Shown here: positions 15,713 through 24,597 of the stretch, one piece after another
Position numbering within the stretch: position 1 is the first letter of the stretch
How the letters are laid out: each line of letters opens with the position of its first letter
NCBI GenBank assembly: GCA_046498365.1
Contig: JAWOAV010000214.1
Span: forward strand, 1-34,733
DNA length: 34,733 nt
Direction of reading: 5' to 3'
Source of the DNA: B1SED10-16 sp046498365
GTDB lineage: Bacteria; Desulfobacterota; Desulfobacteria; Desulfobacterales; Desulfosalsimonadaceae
Program-made: the position numbers and the translations under genes
The notes under the pieces: generated by a model
Database searches by the model: none
Seen by the model: the letters and a program-made list of their open reading frames with translations, nothing else
What the model was told of the DNA's origin: nothing

Positions 15713-18067
15713 TCAGAGGTTCAGTGCGATCTTCAAAACATCCCGCATTTTGTCCACAAAATGAAATTCGATTTCCGCTTTTACCTTTTCCGGCACTTCT
15801 TCCATGTCCTTTTGGTTCAATTTCGGCATGACGATGGTTTTAATGCCAGCCCGGTGGGCAGCAAGGACTTTTTCCTTCACCCCACCGATGGGCATGACCT
15901 GTCCGCGCAGGGTAATTTCTCCGGTCATGGCAAGGTCTTTTGAGGTCGGCCGGTCCGAGAGCAGGGAGGCAATGGCTGTGAGCAGGGTAACCCCCGCCGA
16001 AGGACCGTCCTTGGGGACCGCGCCTGCAGGGACATGCACATGAATATCGTGCGTATCGAAATAATTTTCTTCTATTTTCAAAATCTTCGCATTGGACCGG
16101 ATATAACTCAGAGCCGCGTTCGCTGATTCCTTCATGATATCCCCCAGCTGTCCGGTGAGGGTGAGGTTCCCTTTGCCTTTCATGGCCGTGGCCTCGATGA
16201 AGAGGATATCTCCGCCCGCCTGGGTCCAGGCCAGGCCCATGACCACTCCGGGGGTGGCGACCCGTTTTTTGATTTCATCAAAACTGAAACGGACAGGTCC
16301 CAGGTATTCCTTGATATCGTTGACCCCGACGCGCACGGAATCCGTTTCTCCCTTTGCGATTTTGCTCGCTACCCCGCGGCATATGTTGGCGATTTCACGC
16401 TCCAGGTTTCTGAGCCCGGCTTCCTGGGTATAGCCGGAGATAACCTTCTTCAAGGCACCGTCCGTGATCTTGATATTGTCCGATGTCAAGCCGTGGGCGC
16501 TTCGTTGCCGGGGTACCAGGTAGCGGGTGGCGATTTTGATTTTTTCCTCTTCCGTATAGCCCGAGAGCCGCAGTACCTCCATCCGGTCCAGAAGGGCGGG
16601 GGGGATGGTATCCAGCATGTTGGCAGTGGTGATGAACATGACCCTGGAAAGGTCAAAGGGGACATCCAGGTAATGGTCCGCGAAGGAATAGTTCTGTTCG
16701 GGGTCGAGCACTTCCAGAAGCGCCGATGAGGGATCGCCGCGGAAGTCCGTTCCGACCTTGTCGATTTCGTCGAGCATGAAAACCGGGTTTTTTGTGCCGG
16801 CCCGCCGTATCCCCTGAATGATCCTTCCCGGGAGCGCCCCCACATATGTCCGGCGATGCCCCCGGATCTCGGCTTCATCCCGGATACCTCCAAGGGAGAT
16901 CCGGTTGAACTTGCGCCCCAGCGCCCGGGCGATGGAATGCCCCAGCGATGTTTTTCCCGTACCAGGGGGGCCGACAAAACAGAGAATCGGCCCCTTGATG
17001 TCCGGGTTGAGCTTGAGCACGGCCAGATATTCAAGTATCCGTTTTTTCGCCTTTTCAAGCCCGTAATGGTCCGCATCCAGGATTTTTTCAGCCCGTTCCA
17101 AATCAAGATGATCCTTAGTGGTTTCATGCCATGGCAGGGAGACCATCCAATCGAGATAGCTGAGCGCAACGGAATATTCCGCCGATGACGGGTGCATTCG
17201 GGACAGGCGCTTGAGTTCCCGCTCCGCTTCTTTTTTCGCTTCTTCGGGGAGGTTTTTTTCCTCGATTTTTGCCCGGTACTCCTCTATTTCACCGCTGGTT
17301 TCATCGATTTCCCCGAGTTCTTCCTGGATAGCCTTGAGCTGCTGACGGAGGTAGTACTCCCGCTGCTGCTTTTCCATGCCCCCCTTGACCTGGGTCTGGA
17401 TTTTGCTGCCGATCTCCAGGATGTCGATCTGGTAGTTGACCAGTTGGGTGACTTTTTTGAGGCGCTCCTTGACGTCGAAAATTTCCAGGACTTCCTGTTT
17501 TTCCCTGGTGTTGGAATTGATCGTCGAGGTTACCATGTCTGCCAGTATGCCGGGCTCTTCCAGGGATCGCGCCATGGCGGACATTTCCTGGGGGAGGGCG
17601 GACGACATGGAAACAACTTTTTCGTACTGGTTGACCAGGTTGGCCATGATGGCCTCGATTTCCTTGTTTTTATACTCTTCCGGCTGTATGGTGCTGATCC
17701 TTGCCTTGAGATAAGGCTCGGTTGCGGTATATTCCTGGACGCTAAACCGGCCGATTCCCTGAAGGAGCAGTTGGGCGTTGTTTTCCTCTGTCTTGGCCAT
17801 CTTCAGGATGACCGCACTGGTGCCCACCTCATAGAGGTCGCTGGCGGTGTATTTCTCCTGGGGTTTTGGATTTCGGGAAGCAATGGTGCCGACAAGCCGG
17901 TCGCTCGACATCGCTTCGTCGATGAGCCGGATCGATTCTTCCTGCATGACGATGAGCGGGAGCACCATCTTGGGAAACAGGACTACGTCGAAAAGGGGGA
18001 GAATCGGAAGGTGTTCCGGTATTTTTTCTGCTGGATCAAGCGATTTACCTTCCTTGTGTTGTGCCAT
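15713..18067 (-). CDS. lon: ATP-dependent Lon protease
   Basis: Cytosolic AAA+ serine protease of 784 residues that degrades misfolded and regulatory proteins. In order: the N-terminal substrate-recognition LON domain (about 20-212), a coiled-coil linker, the ATPase with GPPGTGKT (366-373) and MLDEID (431-436), and the protease domain with catalytic Ser690 in PKDGPSAG (685-692) and Lys733 in GGVKEK. All key residues are present. GGAGG lies 8 bases before the ATG. It follows hsp20 in the same direction after 163 bp, and rlpA starts 10 bp after its stop. Neighbouring hsp20 suggests shared stress control, although no convincing sigma-32 site was found. Confidence 0.97.
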   Translation of the reverse strand: MAQHKEGKSLDPAEKIPEHLPILPLFDVVLFPKMVLPLIVMQEESIRLIDEAMSSDRLVGTIASRNPKPQEKYTASDLYEVGTSAVILKMAKTEENNAQLLLQGIGRFSVQEYTATEPYLKARISTIQPEEYKNKEIEAIMANLVNQYEKVVSMSSALPQEMSAMARSLEEPGILADMVTSTINSNTREKQEVLEIFDVKERLKKVTQLVNYQIDILEIGSKIQTQVKGGMEKQQREYYLRQQLKAIQEELGEIDETSGEIEEYRAKIEEKNLPEEAKKEAERELKRLSRMHPSSAEYSVALSYLDWMVSLPWHETTKDHLDLERAEKILDADHYGLEKAKKRILEYLAVLKLNPDIKGPILCFVGPPGTGKTSLGHSIARALGRKFNRISLGGIRDEAEIRGHRRTYVGALPGRIIQGIRRAGTKNPVFMLDEIDKVGTDFRGDPSSALLEVLDPEQNYSFADHYLDVPFDLSRVMFITTANMLDTIPPALLDRMEVLRLSGYTEEEKIKIATRYLVPRQRSAHGLTSDNIKITDGALKKVISGYTQEAGLRNLEREIANICRGVASKIAKGETDSVRVGVNDIKEYLGPVRFSFDEIKKRVATPGVVMGLAWTQAGGDILFIEATAMKGKGNLTLTGQLGDIMKESANAALSYIRSNAKILKIEENYFDTHDIHVHVPAGAVPKDGPSAGVTLLTAIASLLSDRPTSKDLAMTGEITLRGQVMPIGGVKEKVLAAHRAGIKTIVMPKLNQKDMEEVPEKVKAEIEFHFVDKMRDVLKIALNL

Positions 18068-18230
18068 AGTATCGCCTCCAATTCCAGATGTTGATGGCTT
18101 TATGAGCCGTTCAAATATCTGCGTGCGTTATTGCCTGTAATGTAGCGTACAGACAGATCGTCCTTTCTCTGGGCCGGTATCATGAAGGGGAGAGGGGCCT
18201 TCTGTAACGGCATTTCCCGGAACCGGCCGG

Positions 18231-18677
18231 TTATTCCATATTTATGGGGACTTTTTGTTTGGCCGGATACGGCATTTTTTCCATTTCCACATGCAGAAAA
18301 CCGTTTTTATAGCGGGCGGAGACGGTCTCCGTGTTAATGGGGCTCCGCATGTATAAAATTCGTTCAAACGGGCCGTACTGGATTTCCGCCAGGCGGTACC
18401 GCCCGTTTTTTTCCGGTGGAAAAGCCTGGCGCTTCCCGAAAATACGTATGGCACGCGGATTGATTTCAAGCTCCAGGTCGTCCCTCTCCACCCCGGCAAG
18501 ATCGGCAACAATAAAGATCTTGTCCATGGTTTCATAAATGTCGAGCTGGGGTTTCCACGTGGTCCGGGAAAATGAAAAGCTCGGTCCCATAGAATGGAAC
18601 ATGCCGGCAATGGTTTTGTCGAGCTTTGACTCAATGCCGTCCAAGTCGTTGCTGAACCGGATCTTGATATATTCCAT
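18231..18677 (-). CDS. Hsp20/alpha-crystallin small heat-shock protein
   Basis: A 148-residue ATP-independent holding chaperone. The alpha-crystallin domain covers about residues 42-133 (WKPQLDIYETMDKIFIVADL ... ARYKNGFLHVEM); the hallmark A-x-x-x-N-G-x-L is read as ARYKNGFL. The N-terminal arm is short and the C-terminal tail lacks an obvious I-x-I, reading VPINME. The ATG follows AGGAGCGTATA. It sits directly upstream of lon, consistent with a proteostasis pair. A 12-bp palindrome AACCGGCCGGTT overlaps its stop codon. Confidence 0.9.
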   Translation of the reverse strand: MEYIKIRFSNDLDGIESKLDKTIAGMFHSMGPSFSFSRTTWKPQLDIYETMDKIFIVADLAGVERDDLELEINPRAIRIFGKRQAFPPEKNGRYRLAEIQYGPFERILYMRSPINTETVSARYKNGFLHVEMEKMPYPAKQKVPINME

Positions 18678-18754
18678 TATACGCTCCTGCCAAAGTGTTT
18701 CGGGTTCCCTCTTTCAGGGCTGCCGGAGCAGACCTGTTCTGTGCCAACCCCTGA

Positions 18755-18783
18755 AAAATATCATTTGAACAAGCTTTTGTAAA
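18755..18783 (-). promoter_or_regulatory. Sigma-70-like promoter upstream of hsp20
   Basis: Minus strand: TTTACA (18778-18783), a 17-bp spacer, TATTTT (18755-18760), about 78 bp before the hsp20 ATG. No CIRCE element or clear sigma-32 (CTTGAA ... CCCCAT) promoter was seen. Confidence 0.4.
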
Positions 18784-18816
18784 GAATTGAAATGCCCGCA
18801 TTACCGCCCCCTTTTT

Positions 18817-20112
18817 TCAAGCGCCCCCCCTTGCCTGCCGGCAGTGTGTCTCCCGGGTGAACAGGAGCAGGGCAAGGGACACTGCCGCCCATGCGAGCAT
18901 CAGGGAGAATCCCGCCCGGTATGCATTCTGGCTGTATATCCTTGCGCCGTTTAACATTTCCTCCTGCCAGAGGGCATCAAGGACGATCCCGACCACGGGC
19001 TGCAGTATCATCGGCCCCATCATGACCCCCATGTTGATGATGCCTGAAACTGTACCGGCAAGCCGGGCCGGAACCGATTCCTTGGCAAAGGCGAAACTGA
19101 CCACCATGCATCCTGAACAGAAACCCGTAATCATGAGTACGATCACAAGCAACACGCCGCCAATCGCGTTTGTGAAAAAAAGGAGGCTCCACCCAAGGAT
19201 GCACACGGCGCAGCCAAGGATGTACAGGGGTTTTCGCTTTCCAAGCCGGTCCGATGCCCAGCCGAAGACCGGCCCGCCAATGGCCCACGCGACCAGCAGG
19301 CAGGAGGTGGCGGCAGAAGCTTCGGCGGTGGTCAGCCCGTGGTGCGTGCTCAGGTAGGGCACCCCCCATAACCCGGAGAACGTCAGCGTGCAGCCGACAA
19401 TGCCACCGGGAATGAAAAAAAGCAAAATGGTGTTTCTGCTCTGCAGGGATTGGCGGATGTTGGCGTATATCAGCGGGAAAGAGATGCTGCTGCTTGTAGA
19501 GTCGGGTTCGATGAGGTTTTCAAATCCCTTCTGCCGGGGCCAGTCCCGGACAAAAAGGTATATGCCCAGACCGATAAGCCAGGTAAAAAGCGCCAGAGCG
19601 ATCATAATGGTCCGCCAGCCGGAAAGATCCATGAGCAGCCGGAGCGGCGGACCCGCGGACACGGCCCCGATTATCCCGGAAAACAAGGCTGCACCGGTGA
19701 CCATGGCGAACATCCGTGTGGGAAACCAGTTGCTTGCCAGTTTGAGCATGCACACAAAGGCGACGGCAACCGAGGCGCCGATCAGAAGGCGCCCCGCAGC
19801 CGCTGCCGCAATTCCCTGGGAGAAGGCGAAAAGCAGCGTTCCCAGCCCGGCGACAAAAGCCCCTGCCGTCAGCAGGCGTCTCGGTCCCCATGTATCGGCA
19901 AGGATCCCCGTGGGAATCTGCATCGCTACGTAGCTGTAGAAATAAAATGCCGAGAGGTTTCCCAGGGCGGCGGCGCCGATAGAAAAATCACGCATCAACT
20001 CCTCGGTCATCACGGCCGGGGCGACCCGATGGAAAAAACCCACCATGTAGAACAGTGCGCCCAGCCCCCAGATGAACCATGCGATTGTAAGCGGCGGTTT
20101 CGTTGTTTCCAT
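18817..20112 (-). CDS. Major facilitator superfamily transporter
   Basis: A 431-residue inner-membrane transporter with about 12 helices. The loop between helices 2 and 3 carries the MFS motif A variant GILADTWGPRR, and helix 1 is preceded by the short start METTKPPLTIAW. The substrate is unknown; it may be an organic anion or metabolite carrier. The frame extends 48 codons further upstream to 20256, but that extension translates a palindromic repeat (20182-20306) and is not expected to be protein. The ATG at 20110-20112, with GGGAA upstream, is therefore chosen. It is isolated: hsp20 lies 139 bp after its stop. Confidence 0.88.
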   Translation of the reverse strand: METTKPPLTIAWFIWGLGALFYMVGFFHRVAPAVMTEELMRDFSIGAAALGNLSAFYFYSYVAMQIPTGILADTWGPRRLLTAGAFVAGLGTLLFAFSQGIAAAAAGRLLIGASVAVAFVCMLKLASNWFPTRMFAMVTGAALFSGIIGAVSAGPPLRLLMDLSGWRTIMIALALFTWLIGLGIYLFVRDWPRQKGFENLIEPDSTSSSISFPLIYANIRQSLQSRNTILLFFIPGGIVGCTLTFSGLWGVPYLSTHHGLTTAEASAATSCLLVAWAIGGPVFGWASDRLGKRKPLYILGCAVCILGWSLLFFTNAIGGVLLVIVLMITGFCSGCMVVSFAFAKESVPARLAGTVSGIINMGVMMGPMILQPVVGIVLDALWQEEMLNGARIYSQNAYRAGFSLMLAWAAVSLALLLFTRETHCRQARGGA

Positions 20113-20181
20113 TCGTTCCCATTCGCTGCTGTCTGAGCGAAAATCCTGTGGAAAGTCGCCGCTGTTATTCAGCTGCAAAGC

Positions 20182-20306
20182 ATTGATGGCTTCGTAAGGT
20201 CCGATATCTGCGTTGCGCTTCCTCAAGATTCGCGCGCGTTGCCCTTGCCACGCCATGGCGTGATTTCTTTGCCATCTAAAAAACGACTTTTTCCGATTTC
20301 GTCAAG
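20182..20306. repeat. Palindromic intergenic repeat, copy E
   Basis: A 125-bp element with ends TTGATGGCTTCG and CGATTTCGTCAA. It shares CCGATATCTGCGTTGCGC and the GGCTTCGTAA end with copy D at 27137, and the ATATCTGCGTTG core with the whole family. It lies between the MFS gene and the divergent 73-aa gene. Its translation gives the false N-terminal extension of the MFS reading frame. Confidence 0.7.
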
Positions 20307-20417
20307 CATTATTTGATTGCAAAGTCTGTTTCTGATTCTATTATTAGTGCGAGTTATGGTTTTTGCAATCACCAAAGCGATCGCAACCCGGAGTTGCGGA
20401 GAGAACCGGAGGCTTTT

Positions 20418-20639
20418 ATGGGGAAAAAGGATGTGGTTGTTTTTGAACCCTACCCGTTTACGGTGGGGCAAAAGATCAATATTGCAGGCGGCCCCAGAAA
20501 GGGGGACTGGGATGTGCTCGATGTAACGGAAAACAAAGTCAGGCTTCGCTGTCCTGTAAGTCTGCGGGAGTTCGAATGGGACAGATTCTGCTATGTTGTT
20601 GGGGAAAAAGAGTACGCGTCTATTGCTTCCAGCGATTGA
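20418..20639 (+). CDS. Small conserved-looking protein, function unknown
   Basis: A 73-residue protein beginning MGKKDVVVFEPYPF. The start is fixed by GGAGG 5 bases before the ATG at 20418; codons further upstream are in frame but lack a ribosome site and run towards the repeat. The sequence alternates beta-like stretches with GGPRKGDWDVLDV and RLRCPVSLREFEW, which suggests a small SH3-like barrel. I do not recognise a family. Its last 20 bp overlap the end of the convergent TPR lipoprotein gene, so the two are transcribed towards each other. Confidence 0.65.
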   Translation: MGKKDVVVFEPYPFTVGQKINIAGGPRKGDWDVLDVTENKVRLRCPVSLREFEWDRFCYVVGEKEYASIASSD

Positions 20640-21681
20640 GATTTTCCAAAAATGTTGCGGCCCGGTGAATGTTCTGTATCAGCTCCGGATTGTCCGGCTT
20701 CAGCCGAAGGGCTTCCTGCCAGACATCCAGCGCTTCCTTGATGAATCCCTGTTCGTAAAGGAAGCGTCCGCGTGCCTGGAGAACCTCGGTTCTCCTGTCG
20801 ATGCGTTTTTCAAGACGATCCCTGCAGCCTTTTGCTTTTTCGGGGTCCATGTCGTTCATTTCCATGACCAGGTGGCGTGCGCTGATAAGATCATCGGCCC
20901 GCATTGCGGCGTTAAAGCCTGTTTCCAGTTCCGGCCACTGGTTTTCAGCGTCGGCCTTTTCCCTGTTTCGGGCCATCGTCCGTTTCATCCGCTCGGCTCG
21001 GTGAATTTCCGCAAGCAGTGACTGGCATTTTTCATCGGGATGCAACCTGGTGGAAAGCGTCAGCGCTTCAAAGGCGGTTTCCATGTTGTTTTCCTCAACG
21101 GCCTGCCTGCCGATGTCATGAAGTGTCTGGGAGACATGTTTTAATTCCTGCTGGTAATATCGATATCGCCAGCGGGAGGCCAGGCTTTCCGGGTTGGCCA
21201 GAAGCAGGTTTTCCTCGCTGGCGCGGATATCCGCCAGGTACCGGCCCCTTGCCAGAAGTATATCGAGATTGCTTTGGTCGATGCTTTCCAGCCGCAATGC
21301 TTCATATTTATTGCGCATCTCGGTGAGGATTGGTGCACTCGGAAACAGTTTCAATGCATTGTCTATGATGGCAACAGCGCCTGCCCAGTCCTGCTCGTTT
21401 TCCAGGGCGCGGGCTTCCGCAAGTCTCTCTGATATGATATTTTCCCGTTTTTCTTTAATCAAGGGGATCCGCTGCGCCATTTCATCGTGTTTTTCATGTT
21501 CCGGGGGTATTTCGGCGATGATTTCAAGCGCCGTATCGTATCGCTGCCGCTCAATGAGCGCATCGATGTGGCTCTCGACGTTCGGTTTTTTTGCATGATA
21601 CCCGGTGCATCCCGTCAGCGGAAGATAAAAAAAAGGGATCAGAATCAGCAGCAAAAGAACTAATCGGTTATGAAATTTCAT
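20620..21681 (-). CDS. TPR-repeat lipoprotein
   Basis: A 353-residue lipoprotein. The signal peptide ends in lipobox LTGC (22-25), so Cys25 should be lipidated. The rest is almost wholly helical with tetratricopeptide-like repeats. Clear ones are at about 89-120 (AEARALENEQDWAGAVAIID...), 190-222 and 299-333 (GRFLYEQGFIKEALDVWQEA). The function is unknown; it is likely an envelope scaffold. The first 14 bp overlap the end of the upstream cyclase gene, so the two should be co-translated and may work together, for example as an envelope partner of the cyclase sensor. The end overlaps the convergent 73-aa gene by 20 bp. Confidence 0.82.
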   Translation of the reverse strand: MKFHNRLVLLLLILIPFFYLPLTGCTGYHAKKPNVESHIDALIERQRYDTALEIIAEIPPEHEKHDEMAQRIPLIKEKRENIISERLAEARALENEQDWAGAVAIIDNALKLFPSAPILTEMRNKYEALRLESIDQSNLDILLARGRYLADIRASEENLLLANPESLASRWRYRYYQQELKHVSQTLHDIGRQAVEENNMETAFEALTLSTRLHPDEKCQSLLAEIHRAERMKRTMARNREKADAENQWPELETGFNAAMRADDLISARHLVMEMNDMDPEKAKGCRDRLEKRIDRRTEVLQARGRFLYEQGFIKEALDVWQEALRLKPDNPELIQNIHRAATFLENLNRWKQ

Positions 21682-23086
21682 TTTCCAGGGGTGAACACAT
21701 GTAAAGAGGCGGTTTGGTTGTTGCAGGTTTGACGACCGGCTGCCAATCGCCGATGACCAAAGCTTCGACGGCTTCCCGAAATCCCTTTACGCTGATGCTT
21801 CGGGCATCATGCGCCGTCAGCGGATGTCCGCTGGTAAGCGCTGCGTAAAAGGCCGCATCGGTCATTATCTGCCCCGGCTTCGCCAGATCGCAAAGGCGCG
21901 AGGCAAGATTCGCGCCTTCCCCGATCACCGTGTATTGAAGCCTCTCGTGGGAGCCGAACAGGCCGGCCAGGACGGTTCCGCCACTGATGCCGATGCGGAT
22001 ATCCAGGCAGGGCAGCCCCGCTTTTTTTCGTCTCTGATTCAGCCTGAAGATTCTGCTTCGTATGCGTATGGCGCACATCATTGCATGATAACGATGGTCG
22101 GGGTCATGCTGGGGGCACCCAAAGATCAGCATGGCACAATCTCCGATATATTTGTCCACATTTCCGTTGTACTGGTGGCAGGCGTCCGCAAATTCGGTAA
22201 AATACAGGTTCAGTATTTCGGCAACCTCTTCCGGTGGCCTGCCTTCGCTGAAGGCCGTGTAGCCGACCAGATCCACGAATATCACACTGGCATCGACTTT
22301 CTTGCCTTCCTTGCCGATTTCGATATTGTCCCGGGCCATGTACCGGGCTGCCACGGGGTTGCTCACGAACCGCGAAAAAAGCCGTTCTACCCGGATTTTC
22401 TGCTCCAGCCCGCCGGCCATGTTGTTGAACGCCCGGGTCAATGCCCTGAACTCGCCGGTGTGCCTGCCGTTGATCCTGAAATCGTACTGGGCGGATTCAA
22501 TGGCGCGCGTTCCTTCGATTAAATCATGAATAGGGCGGCCGAGAGAGCGGCCGAGACGCAGGGCGATCAGTGATACCGACAGGACAAGCATTGTAACGAC
22601 GATGATTCCGGAACGTATAACCGACTTCTGGGTTGCCGTAAGTTCTGTTTTGTCCAGCCCGACCCATGCCGCACCGCCGCTGACCTGCTTGAAAATCACC
22701 GGCGCGTGAAACCAGACCGTGCCGTTGTCATCGGTAAAAGAGCCCTTGCTTTGATAGGCGGAATCAATCCGGGCGGCAGGAAAGGGGAGGGAGCGCCCGG
22801 CGTGTGCCAGAACTTTCCGGTCGCGGTTGATCACAGCGGCGGCAGTGACAGAGGGTTGGTTGCTGAGCGACTTTACAAGGCTTGAAAGGCCGATCCGGTC
22901 CTCCGCAAAAACAAGTTCTACCGCGCCGGAGCTCAACTGGGCGGCCAGCGTGCCGCCGGTTGTGTTAAACTGGCTTTCCGCCATGGAGAACTGCCGGTAT
23001 ACCATTGTGTAGCCGAGTATGCATGACGCGGTCAAGACCAGGCCCGCCATGATCACTGCCAGCTTATGTCCGAAATGCCATTTCAT
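21668..23086 (-). CDS. Membrane-bound class III adenylate/guanylate cyclase
   Basis: A 472-residue sensor cyclase. It has helix 1 (about 9-29), a periplasmic sensor region of about 130 residues, helix 2 (about 158-178), a HAMP domain (179-231) and a C-terminal class III cyclase domain (about 262-420). Metal-binding Asp272 (IFVDLVGYTAFS) and Asp316 (DKYIGDCAM) are present. So are Lys312, which favours ATP, and the transition-state Asn393 and Arg397 (GANLASR). An active adenylate cyclase making cAMP is therefore likely. The periplasmic region suggests an external signal. It overlaps the TPR lipoprotein gene by 14 bp. No CRP-like gene is in the window. Confidence 0.9.
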   Translation of the reverse strand: MKWHFGHKLAVIMAGLVLTASCILGYTMVYRQFSMAESQFNTTGGTLAAQLSSGAVELVFAEDRIGLSSLVKSLSNQPSVTAAAVINRDRKVLAHAGRSLPFPAARIDSAYQSKGSFTDDNGTVWFHAPVIFKQVSGGAAWVGLDKTELTATQKSVIRSGIIVVTMLVLSVSLIALRLGRSLGRPIHDLIEGTRAIESAQYDFRINGRHTGEFRALTRAFNNMAGGLEQKIRVERLFSRFVSNPVAARYMARDNIEIGKEGKKVDASVIFVDLVGYTAFSEGRPPEEVAEILNLYFTEFADACHQYNGNVDKYIGDCAMLIFGCPQHDPDHRYHAMMCAIRIRSRIFRLNQRRKKAGLPCLDIRIGISGGTVLAGLFGSHERLQYTVIGEGANLASRLCDLAKPGQIMTDAAFYAALTSGHPLTAHDARSISVKGFREAVEALVIGDWQPVVKPATTKPPLYMCSPLENEIS

Positions 23087-23182
23087 TGAAAAATATGGTT
23101 CGACAGCATCGTAAAAAGGATAGCTGGACCGGGTAAGCGGTCATTGCGGGCGGCATTTTTCAACACCTTGGAAAAATCTAAA

Positions 23183-23328
23183 TAGAATCCATCTCAACAT
23201 TCGGATTTCGGTTCAAGATCGCGGCGGCGTCTTGTTACAAACCACAGACATACTGGCGTATTTCGAGGATTTGGAATAAGACGCCAACAAAGATATTGGG
23301 CCGAAAGATAATTTTGAGATAGGTTCTA
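23183..23328. repeat. Palindromic repeat, copy B
   Basis: A 146-bp element with the cleanest terminal inverted repeats: TAGAATCCATCTCAA and TTGAGATAGGTTCTA. It is the inverted counterpart of copy A at 4679-4823 and shares GGCGTCTT, GGATTTSGG and GCCCAATATCTTTGTTGGCG (read on the minus strand). It lies in the 465-bp gap between the cyclase and azlD. The rest of that gap holds only an inverted repeat CGGCTTG/CAAGCCG (23352-23392) followed by CTTTTT, terminator-like on the plus strand but with no plus-strand gene before it. Confidence 0.85.
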
Positions 23329-23551
23329 AAGACTTCCGGCAACAGTAATTCGGCTTGCCCTTTCCAACATGGTCGATAAACGAACAAGCCGGCTTTTTAC
23401 AAAACTGTCACGAATTGATTTGTATGAAAGAGGCTATATTGCATTATTGGTTATACATGTCAACCCGTAAAATCGGCAGGATAAAACGTTTATTCATCTA
23501 TCTGATTTTATTCTATTACGGCATTCATCCCCCTGGTTGCTGGGAGTCGGT

Positions 23552-23875
23552 TCACATAACCGATCCGGCCAGCCAGTAAAGGAGCATCCCCACGAGCACG
23601 GTTCCTCCCAGACTCCGCGTTTTAACGGCAAAAAGGAGCGTGGGAGCGGCAACGATAAGCTCGGGCTTGCCAATGGCCAGGGTGCGGGTTGCGGGATCGG
23701 CAAGCAGAATGGGTGCGATCAGGGCGCTTAAAATGGCAACAGGTATCAGTTCGAGCCATTCCACGAACCACTTGGGAAGCTGCTTGTGGGCCAGGTACAC
23801 CAGGGGAAGGGCCCTTGGCAGGTACGTGACGATTCCCATGGATCCGAATAATAGGAGGCAGTCCGCAAGCGTCAT
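23552..23875 (-). CDS. azlD: Branched-chain amino acid exporter small subunit AzlD
   Basis: A 107-residue membrane protein with four hydrophobic segments. The start MTLADCLLLFGSMGIVTYLP and PLVYLAHKQLPKWFVEWLELIPVA region (23-46) match AzlD, the small partner of AzlC in export of branched-chain amino acids and analogues. The reading frame stays open far upstream through azlC, but that part is an out-of-frame shadow. The ATG at 23873-23875 is chosen because it overlaps the azlC stop by 4 bp (ATGA), the standard arrangement for this pair. Confidence 0.9.
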   Translation of the reverse strand: MTLADCLLLFGSMGIVTYLPRALPLVYLAHKQLPKWFVEWLELIPVAILSALIAPILLADPATRTLAIGKPELIVAAPTLLFAVKTRSLGGTVLVGMLLYWLAGSVM

Positions 23876-24597
23876 TCGGCCCTCCTCATGGTGCGTCTGA
23901 GCAGAAAGCCGATGGAAGCAGCGCATAAGGAGGCACCGACAATGTAGGAAGCGCCAGGGATTGCAATATACCAGGCAACGGAGATTCCGGCTGCAATCAG
24001 TGCGGTAATGACATAGATCATGCCGTACACCTGGATAACGAGCAGGCATATGAACATGCCGGTAAGAGCGTAATCGATCCCGAATGCACCCGGGGGCACG
24101 AATTGCCCGGCCATCGCACCTGCCATGGTGGCGCAGATCCAGGTAGCATTGGACAGTTGATTGACAAGCAGGGCACGCCATCGATCCCAATGACCGCCCC
24201 GGAAGCGGGACATGTTGACGGCAAAACTTTCGTCGGTGATGCCGTATGCGAAAAGCGCCAGAAACCAACGGCTGACCCCTGAAAGACAAACCGCCAGCAC
24301 CGAGCTCATAAGGGTGTGGCGCAAATTCACGAAAAACGTGGTTGCAATGATCGCCGGTGCAGCCGCTCCGGATGCAATCATCGCAACTGCGATGAATTGA
24401 GCGCTTCCGGCGAACACCAGCGCGGACATGAGGCCCACGGCCCACCATTCGAGCCCGTTCTGCCGGGCAAGCACCCCAAAGGCCATCCCGATGGGGATGT
24501 ATCCCAGGCATATGGGCCATGACGCCGCAACGCCCTGGCGGATCGCTCCACTGGCGTCGTCCGTGTTTATCTGCTCTATGGATTCGTTTTTCCGCAT
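23872..24597 (-). CDS. azlC: Branched-chain amino acid permease AzlC
   Basis: A 241-residue inner-membrane protein of the LIV-E/AzlC family. The typical N-terminal region CLGYIPIGMAFGVLARQNGL (31-50) is followed by VFAGSAQFIAVAMIASGAAA and NLRHTLMSSVL, all hallmarks of the family. With AzlD it should export branched-chain amino acids. The ATG follows TAGGGTT with about 9 bases spacing. No regulator of the usual AsnC/Lrp type lies next to it in the window. Confidence 0.92.
   Translation of the reverse strand: MRKNESIEQINTDDASGAIRQGVAASWPICLGYIPIGMAFGVLARQNGLEWWAVGLMSALVFAGSAQFIAVAMIASGAAAPAIIATTFFVNLRHTLMSSVLAVCLSGVSRWFLALFAYGITDESFAVNMSRFRGGHWDRWRALLVNQLSNATWICATMAGAMAGQFVPPGAFGIDYALTGMFICLLVIQVYGMIYVITALIAAGISVAWYIAIPGASYIVGASLCAASIGFLLRRTMRRAE

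Noticed and set aside
18068..18230. Sigma-32 heat-shock promoter between hsp20 and lon
   Set aside because: A TTGAA and a CCATCA can be picked out, but spacing and sequence are too poor to claim a site.
23352..23400. Terminator-like stem with CTTTTT on the plus strand
   Set aside because: No plus-strand gene ends before it, and on the minus strand no T-run follows; possibly a remnant next to repeat copy B.
23876..24520. Upstream continuation of the azlD frame through azlC
   Set aside because: The extension is an out-of-frame reading of azlC; the real AzlD start overlaps the azlC stop by 4 bp.
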